64,000 nt of DNA from Iris pallida (taxonomy: Eukaryota > Streptophyta > Magnoliopsida > Asparagales > Iridaceae), in the NCBI GenBank assembly GCA_029216955.1, contig JANAVB010004000.1:2537942-2601941 (forward strand). The letters are read 5' to 3'. The translations under genes were made by a program, and so were the position numbers. The notes beneath the pieces are model-generated. The model had not been told where the DNA came from and did no database searches. It saw only the letters and a program-made list of their open reading frames with translations. Below, piece after piece: positions 57,063 through 64,000 of this stretch. The stretch's first letter is position 1. Every line of letters starts with the position of its first letter.

Positions 57063-60000
57063 TGTCACTCCCCGTTCCCAGAATACGTATTTTTATACAT
57101 GTACAACTCATGTGTATTTATTTAGTATTTATCATGTATTTATTTAATATTTATCATGTATTATCCTGTATTTAAATTCCTTTAATTTCATGTTAATCAA
57201 TTAATCTGCTCTTTAAATTTTCATGTTAATTTATTTCCTGCAATTATATTTCTGCAATTTTATTTTTGCACTTTATTTTCTGCTTTTATTCTCTGCTTTA
57301 GCTAGGCTTTGGGTTCGGGTTGGCTTTGGTTGGATCCCCTACAACCCGACCCATTGGACCCATTGGACCCGGCCCAACTCCCACCTACCACCCCCTTTTC
57401 TATTTAAAGCTTACATCTCTTTCTCTCTCCTCATAAACTCACATTCTCACCATTACTCCTCTTCTTCTTCTTCATTACTCTCTTCACCTACCAAACCGTA
57501 GGTAAGTCAACTTGCTCCACATGAGAACCCATGTTTTTATGGTTCATTTATCTTTCTCTCGTGATCCTAAGAGAGTTTAGAACTTGGCATTTTTTATTTC
57601 GAAGTCTTAATTTTTGTAGATCTAGAAATGAGTTATTTTTGGAGTTTGGTGGTTTTGATCTATCAAACTTCTTTGTTTTCAAGTTTTGATGGTTCTATGT
57701 TGTAGAGAGTTTTATTCTACCCAATTTTGACCTTTGGAAAGTTGGATTTGGACTTGTTTTGACCAAGTTATGGACCTTTGAAGCTTTGGGGTGCAACCAT
57801 GGAGTTCTTGCTGTTTGGAGAAGACAGTGAGCAGTGTACACTAGCTTTTTAGCTTGCGTCACTCTATGCGCGCTCTTTAGCGTAGCACAGTCTGGAGTCC
57901 ATACGCTACCTTTTTAGGAAGCGTGTGTCATGCATACGCTACCTTTTGGAAGCGTATATCGTATGGAGTTCATACGCTACCTTTTGGGAGCGTATGACTT
58001 GCATACGCTGACTTGAATGGTCAGGAGTCGTATGGAGTTCATACGCTACCTTTTGGGAGCGTATGACTTGCATACGCTGACTTGAATGGTCAGGAGTCGT
58101 ATGGAGTTCATATGCTACCTTTTGGGAGCGTATGACTTGCATACGCTGACTTGAATGGTCAGGAGTCGTATGGAGTCTATACGCTGCCTTTGGGGAGCGT
58201 ATGACTTGCATACGCTCACTTGGATGGTGAGGAGTCGTATGGAGCCCATACGCTGCCTCTTTGACCTGAGCGTACGCTGACTTGAGCGTAGCCTGACTTG
58301 AGCGTACGCTGACCTTACTTACCCTGATCTTCTATAGCCCTGTATATTAATATTTTATTAGATATTTAACGTCCATTTTATATCCTTACGCCTTTTTGGC
58401 ATAAACTCGATAAAATCATGATATGATAATATTGTTAATATCAATTGTTATGTGGAATGTGCCTTGTGTCCCGATTGATTTTTAGGAAAACCAGTATGAC
58501 TGGGACTTGACCATGAGAGTTATAGACTCGACCCCCGTTTAATGCTAATTGACTTTCATGCCTTGACATCATTGATAATAATGGTTATCTTGACTAAATT
58601 AATCATGCGTTCCTAGTCGGAACTAAGAGACTGGCTAGTCGTCTTATTGAATTGAATGAATGAGACACGTTCATGTTATGGACTATTGTAATCGACTGGC
58701 TGATCCCGAATATTGACTTACATGCACATGCAGGCTTCAATCTATTTATTTATTTATTTACTTATTTATTTTCTACAAAAGAAGCATGTGTACTTTATGG
58801 TCAAGGCATGATTACCGTGGTTAGATTTGATTGTTACATTACGCTATGTAAGACCTGCAACCTAACCGCACTGGTATCGTTGTAGAGTTGTGCATATCGT
58901 ACCCCGTACGAAAGTACTCATTTAAATGACCATGATCCACGGCATAGGATTTCACTCAACGTAGGGACTATTAAGTTAAATAAAATAATGATGGCATGGA
59001 GAGAATGGATTCCCAAGTTCTTACATGGCAGCCCCCTTGGGACAAGTAATACCCGACGGGCCGGCTGGTTCCCACAGATACTGTAAAACTGCCACACGGG
59101 CAGGGAACAGTATCTGCTTTTATTATTATTGTATATTGTATATTGACGGGCGTCCTGCTAGGACTCGTCCAATTCATGCATGGCGCACATGATTGACTGG
59201 ATAGACTAGCCTTGCTCGCACATGATAAGAACTGAGGAATCCCTAATTGCATTATTTCAGGATAACTTGGGACTCACAATAGCAAGCCGTAGTAGTTGAA
59301 TGGCCGTTTAAATTGATTTGTTTGTGCACTGTACCTACTCTGTTACCTAACTGGGATGATCAGAATGTCAGGACATGACGGGCCAACTTCTGTCCTTGTT
59401 TGGTTGGAAGGTTGGTTCGAAGTGTCGTGATGTGATGTGAATCCTAGTGAAAAGCAGAGATCTATTATTATATTTCTCATTACTGGTTTTAGTTCTTATG
59501 TCGTGCTTCCTTGTGGTACTTGCTATTAGAGGTCTAACCTCTCTGGTTTTGCATGGCCAGATTTAGAGCCGGTCCCCGAGGATCCAGCTTACTTCTACCT
59601 CCAAGATGGTCAACACTAGAAGGATGATCGCAGGAGGACTCGAGTGGGTTTCTTACTTCCCCGCTCGTTTTGTCACTTACTTTATACTTAGCCGTTTGGC
59701 ACCGACATGTTAGTCGGATTGTCTTGTACTTACTTTTACATAATTGTAATTAAAGTCAGACTGCAGCTGATAACAATTGTGTATACTTTTGCTACATCAA
59801 TCTGGCTATGTTTTGTAAAGCCAGATTTCAAGAACATTTGACAGAGCGTTTGGTACGCCTTACTGCTTTATCTTACATGTTCTCTATTACTGTTTCTTGT
59901 TTGAATGATTGAGACAATAGATGTGAAGAGACCATAGTGAGACTTTCATGTAGTATGCACCCCCTCGTCTTTTAGACAGCATTGATCGTATTATACGGTA

Positions 60001-60073
60001 TTCATCTACCCGTAATACGTAGCTGGCTGAGTCATTCCCCCGCTCTCCAGTATTCTGGTTCTGGGGCGTGACA
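57063..60073 (+). repeat. Y 3' LTR (3011 bp)
   Basis: Starts TGTCACTCCCC and ends GGGGCGTGACA before the AGTCT duplication. The repeat array is at about 57898-58290 with four 69-bp units. The TATA-like box is at 57400-57409. Confidence 0.95.
57898..58290 (+). repeat. 69-bp stem-loop repeat array in the Y 3' LTR
   Basis: Same unit as in the 5' LTR. One of the short 38-bp units is absent relative to the 5' copy, and one stem in this copy reads CATATGCT (about 58110), a single mismatch. The copies have thus begun to change in number since insertion. Confidence 0.9.
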
Positions 60074-60078
60074 AGTCT
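60074..60078. repeat. Target site duplication of Y, right copy (AGTCT)
   Basis: Exact repeat of 48796-48800. Confidence 0.97.
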
Positions 60079-62660
60079 CATCGATGAAATAAAGTAAGAG
60101 ATAACTGAATAGAAATTCATCAGTGCCACAGAGTCCAAATGTCAACTATGACTAGAGAAGAACAGTCCACTAAATAAGTAAATGAGTACAACTGGAATGA
60201 AATGGAGTAGTAAATAGAAATAAACGGAATATTGGAAATGAAACCCACGTCTGAAGATGTAGCTAGCCTCCAGAGGATCAAGGCTGCGGCTCCACCTCAA
60301 AGTCGTCGTCAACAAGTCCCTCTACTCCGTAATCAGCCGAGAATAAGTGCTCGTCAAGCTCTGGAAAAGATACCAGGTCCTCAGAGGGACATAACAAATA
60401 CACAAGAAATCGACATGCATTATAATACTGAGCAGTAATGTAAAAGTAACTGTAAAGTATGCAACCAAGTATTTTCCTAACCAAATAAGGACAGGAAATA
60501 CAAGGTAAGCAATAAAGGTGTTCTAAACATCTATGTGTAAATTCTCTCGAGACATCTCTAGTGGCACATGAGAGGGGGAGAAGAAGAAGAAACTGCCACC
60601 AAGCGTTCTACAGTTTGAGAAACGAGGGGCTACGAGCATCCAGCGTACATTGGAAACAGAAATTCTCATACACCACTAGTAGACTCTCCCCACCCAATGT
60701 ACTCGTACCGTATATGCGGTACGAACAATATGCAAGACGTCATAGTAAATATAATGTAACTAAACCAAACTGCTAACAGACTCAAGCATATGTTAAGGGC
60801 CAGTCAACACATAACCTCTGTACTCAGCTCACTCATATGTGATACGTGTCTGAGACGGTGTCAAGTTATACTAACACTATACTGGGTAGTCATCAATGGA
60901 GACGAGTGCACACAAATAGCAATAAACTGGAAATTTGAAACTACTGCATAGTAATGTCAAGCAAGGTGTACTTGCTTGTGTCCAGCAACTGAGTATCTGG
61001 GTCCGATGTAGAGTCCGAGTTCCGAGAAGCAAATAATCCTAAACAAGCATGTTTTCTAATTAGTCACTAATTAACAATTTACTAAATTGATTAATTGCTA
61101 ATTACTCAACAATCAAGGTATTTTATTAAAACTAACTAACTAGTACCAATAATTATGAATAATAATTATACAATAATAAGTATGTAAAACATACTTATTA
61201 TCATACATTTATATTCTGTAATTAATAATACAACATGATATTTAATAATTAATTAATTAATTATAATTAATTAACTAATCAATTTAATACACACATGCAT
61301 ACACAATTCCTAATAATACTAACAAAAATAGTAAAAATCCTTAAAAATCATTTTTAGTCTATTTTAATAATAAAATAAATAATATCAGAATAATAAATAT
61401 ATATTATATATATATTTTTACTGAAATGAATTTATTACTATTAAAACTATTTATTAAATAACTAGTTAAATAACAATAGTAAATACATAATAATTCTAAA
61501 TAAATTCTAAAAATCACTATAAACCCTAAATTTATCCAATAAACCTAAATTCACTATTCTACACAATAATAACACATAAATAATAATTATTTAAATTAAT
61601 AAATAATTATTAACCATTTAATAATTAATTCTAAAATAATTCTAGAAATTACTTTTAGATATTAAAAATTTGTAAATAAATATAAAACACCTAAAATAAT
61701 TCCCAAAATAATTTAATTAACTATTTAGAACAGAAACCCTAATATTTACCAATTTACAAATAATTATATAATTAGTATCAATTAATTATATAATATACCT
61801 AGTAAATCAAAATTACCTTACTAAAATCTAGATAAATATAAATAAATATAATTAAATACTGGAAATATTTTTATACAGTAAAGTATATTTTTACAAACAT
61901 TTTCTATATAATATATATTATTTAATTAACAACCAATTAAATAATATAAATTAAAAACAGTAATTGGAATTAATTTAAAAAAATCTAAAGTTCTCGATTT
62001 TAATATAAAATAATTACAAATAAAATTCTATAATTTCTGAAAAAATTATTATTAAATACTACATTAATTTTACGAACTTTTTCATCTACAAAGTTTTATT
62101 TAATTAATAATAAAATTATTAATTACTGATTAAAACAGTAAATACAATTAATTAATTAACGGAACATAAAATTCATAAATAAATAATAATAAATACTAAT
62201 AAATAATATTAATTCACACAAAATTTAATGTAGATCCTATACTTAATTACTATTGATCCTCTTCAATTAGATCTAATTAATTACCAATAATTAGACAATA
62301 ATTAATCATAAAAACTGAATTAAATTGGATTAAAAACCCTAAAACTAGGTTTTACGCATGCAAGGGGGTTTTCCACGTGGCAGCGCCACGTGGGGGGGTC
62401 GGGGACTACCTGGCCACGCCGCAGGGGGGTGGCTCCGCCGTCTGGGTGCGGTGGCTGCGCCTGGAACGGCCGGTGGTCGCCGGGATCGCCGGTTCTGCTG
62501 CTCGCAGCAGCCGCAGTCCCGTCCGGCCTCGTGCTCCTCCGTACGTCGGCGAGGAGTCTCGGGTTGAGGGATGAGGTAGGCGAGGGGAAGGCGAGGTCAG
62601 GGGGGCGGCTTGGAGACAAAACTCTAGGGTTAGGATTATGAGGAACTTGGTTAAAGAAGG

Positions 62661-62749
<89 letters not shown>

Positions 62750-62930
62750 ATTCTAGGGTTCTAAGTTAGTATATATAGATAATCATATCTATTAATAATA
62801 ACTAAAATAAATTATCTATTAATAAACAACAATAACTAATTAATTAGAATATGGAATTTTCCATATTCTAGGGTTTCTAGACTAGGATTAAGGTTTAGGG
62901 AGTTCCTAATACAATGCACACACAAACACT

Positions 62931-62998
<68 letters not shown>

Positions 62999-63108
62999 TA
63001 TCTAACTATATAAATAATTAATAATGAATTAAATAACATCTATTTAATAATTAAGTACATAAATAAAAAAATAATAACATAAAATGTAAAAATTTGAGGG
63101 GTTTTACA
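60079..63108 (-). repeat. X 5' LTR, second part (after Y)
   Basis: Matches 40661-43646 nearly throughout, including the AT-rich segment, GC island (62361-62612), G-box inverted repeat and microsatellites. It ends GGGGTTTTACA before CCAAG. Confidence 0.95.
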
Positions 63109-63113
63109 CCAAG
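63109..63113. repeat. Target site duplication of X, right copy (CCAAG)
   Basis: Exact repeat of 40501-40505. Confidence 0.95.
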
Positions 63114-63531
63114 GCCTTGTTCACTTGGCTACAGGACAGTAGATAGAAGGGGATCCAAGAGTGGGACTGAACTTAAGAAGCTTAGTGTACCTGTTGGGAT
63201 TAATCAGTAAGAGGGTTGATGTGTGGCATAGGCTAGAGAGTGTAGGCAGAGACTTGCAATTGCCCATTCACTTAGGTTTTGGCTTAGTCATGTGAGATTA
63301 GGAGTAGCTGCCACCTACCTTGGTAGGCTTGGTTTGGCTTGATAATGTGCATGTGTATATATTGTCTGTGGGTGTCTATATGTATATATATATATACTTA
63401 AGTGTATGTGAATGTGTATATGGATATAGGTTGAGGCTTATATGTGTTAGAGTATAGGCCTTAGTGTATATATATGAGGATATATATGATACATGATATA
63501 TTGTATATATACTAGGTTGAGAGGTTTGGGT

Positions 63532-63535
<4 letters not shown>

Positions 63536-63617
<82 letters not shown>
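63536..63617. repeat. (TA)n microsatellite in LTR W
   Basis: About 80 bp of TA repeat. Open frames made of repeated Tyr-Ile codons through it are artefacts. Confidence 0.95.
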
Positions 63618-63620
<3 letters not shown>

Positions 63621-63809
63621 GTAAGCACATATGAGGTTAGACTATATATAGTTGATGGGTACATGTGATAGTTAAATGTATGTGGTTTTGTTTGATAGGC
63701 ATATGTATGTCTATGGCTAGACATTGAGAATATATATACATTGATGTGTAATAGGATATCCTAGGATATGTAAGTCTATGGTGTGGACTTGAGTTATCTT
63801 TACTATAGA

Positions 63810-63995
63810 GTTGACTTAACAGTTAACCACCCTAGAATTGACCAAGGTTTGACCCAACAGTTCAAGATTGACTGGAGTTGACCAAAAGTCAACATTGAGT
63901 CCAGATGTGACCAACTGACCTAGTTTGACAAGAGTAGTTGACTTGGGTTGACCCAGGGTTGACCAAGTTTGACTTAGACCTAGTTTGACCTAGAC
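63810..63995 (+). promoter_or_regulatory. W-box (TTGACY) cluster in LTR W
   Basis: I count ten TTGACC/TTGACT on the plus strand and one on the minus strand in about 185 bp. The related LTR V has nine on its matching strand at about 13008-13130. TTGACY is the core site of WRKY transcription factors. Whether the cluster is bound is not known. Confidence 0.55.
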
Positions 63996-64000
63996 AGTTG

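Larger units (their letters stand above)
48801..60073 (+). mobile_element. Tekay-type chromovirus Y, full-length, 11.3 kb
   Basis: LTRs at 48801-51853 and 57063-60073, a primer site, a single-frame gag-pol, a polypurine tract and a perfect AGTCT duplication. It is the youngest insertion by nesting. Over the last 1.63 kb I counted about 33 mismatches between LTRs (about 2 percent). gag-pol has five in-frame stops and one frameshift, so it is not autonomous. Confidence 0.97.
40506..63108 (-). mobile_element. Tekay-type chromovirus X, near-complete, minus strand, interrupted by Y
   Basis: LTRs at 40506-43646 (3') and 48646-63108 (5', split by Y) flank a 5.0-kb interior with a full gag-pol on the minus strand. 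The perfect CCAAG duplication proves a single insertion into LTR W. Without Y, X is about 11.3 kb. The gag-pol has two frameshifts and four in-frame stops, so it is non-autonomous now. LTR differences are a few percent by eye. Confidence 0.95.
63114..64000 (+). repeat. LTR W, continuation after X (runs off the window)
   Basis: Continues from 40505 once X is removed. It has T/G/A-rich sequence with GTGTATATA words, a (TA)n tract (63536-63617), GATATCCTAGGATAT near 63754-63768, and a dense cluster of TTGACY words at 63810-63990. The order matches LTR V. There are no genes. Confidence 0.7.

Overview
The window looks like intergenic DNA from a large plant nuclear genome. Nearly all of it can be assigned to retrotransposons of plant-specific lineages: Ty1/Copia, Ty3/gypsy Tekay-type chromoviruses, a Ty3/gypsy Tat-type element with a second RNase H, L1-type LINEs with a zf-RVT tail, and one CACTA transposon end. 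A short piece of plastid rps7 is also present. I see no intact host gene, rRNA, tRNA or CRISPR array. The species cannot be named from the sequence.

Layout, left to right. (1) 1-175 and 7485-11697 are one decayed Copia element (LTR/leader, gag, protease, integrase, reverse transcriptase; RNase H lost). It is split by a complete non-autonomous LARD-type element at 176-7484 (LTRs of 2428 bp, perfect 5-bp target duplication TGGGT, tRNA-Met primer site, no gag-pol). The Copia upstream region holds the plastid rps7 fragment at 7670-7784. (2) 11698-14587 is a reverse-oriented LTR (called V here) with a perfect 104-bp-arm palindrome inside AT microsatellites. (3) 14588-27022 is a Tat-type gypsy array: integrase end, LTR, internal region, LTR. 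The last LTR is cut by a CACTA terminus at 27023. (4) 27597-33292 holds two L1 LINEs tail to tail.

(5) 33293-37224 is the 3' part of a Tekay chromovirus (Z, minus strand) that abuts LINE ORF1. Z is itself cut at 37225 by a very large LTR (W, same family as V). Inside W sits the Tekay element X (40506-63108, minus strand, TSD CCAAG), and inside the upstream LTR of X sits the Tekay element Y (48801-60073, plus strand, TSD AGTCT). The order of events is therefore LINE, then Z, then W, then X, then Y.

How the parts work: X and Y each have a gag-pol polyprotein (zinc-knuckle Gag, aspartic protease, RT, RNase H, HHCC/DDE integrase, chromodomain-like tail), a primer site just inside the 5' LTR and a purine tract before the 3' LTR. 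Both are broken by stop codons and frameshifts. The most unusual signals are: arrays of stem-loop or dyad repeats at a similar place in the LTRs of Y, Z and W; a shared non-canonical primer site 9 nt inside the LTR in X and Y; a dense W-box cluster in W and V; a GC-rich G-box island in the AT-rich LTR of X; and the perfect palindrome.
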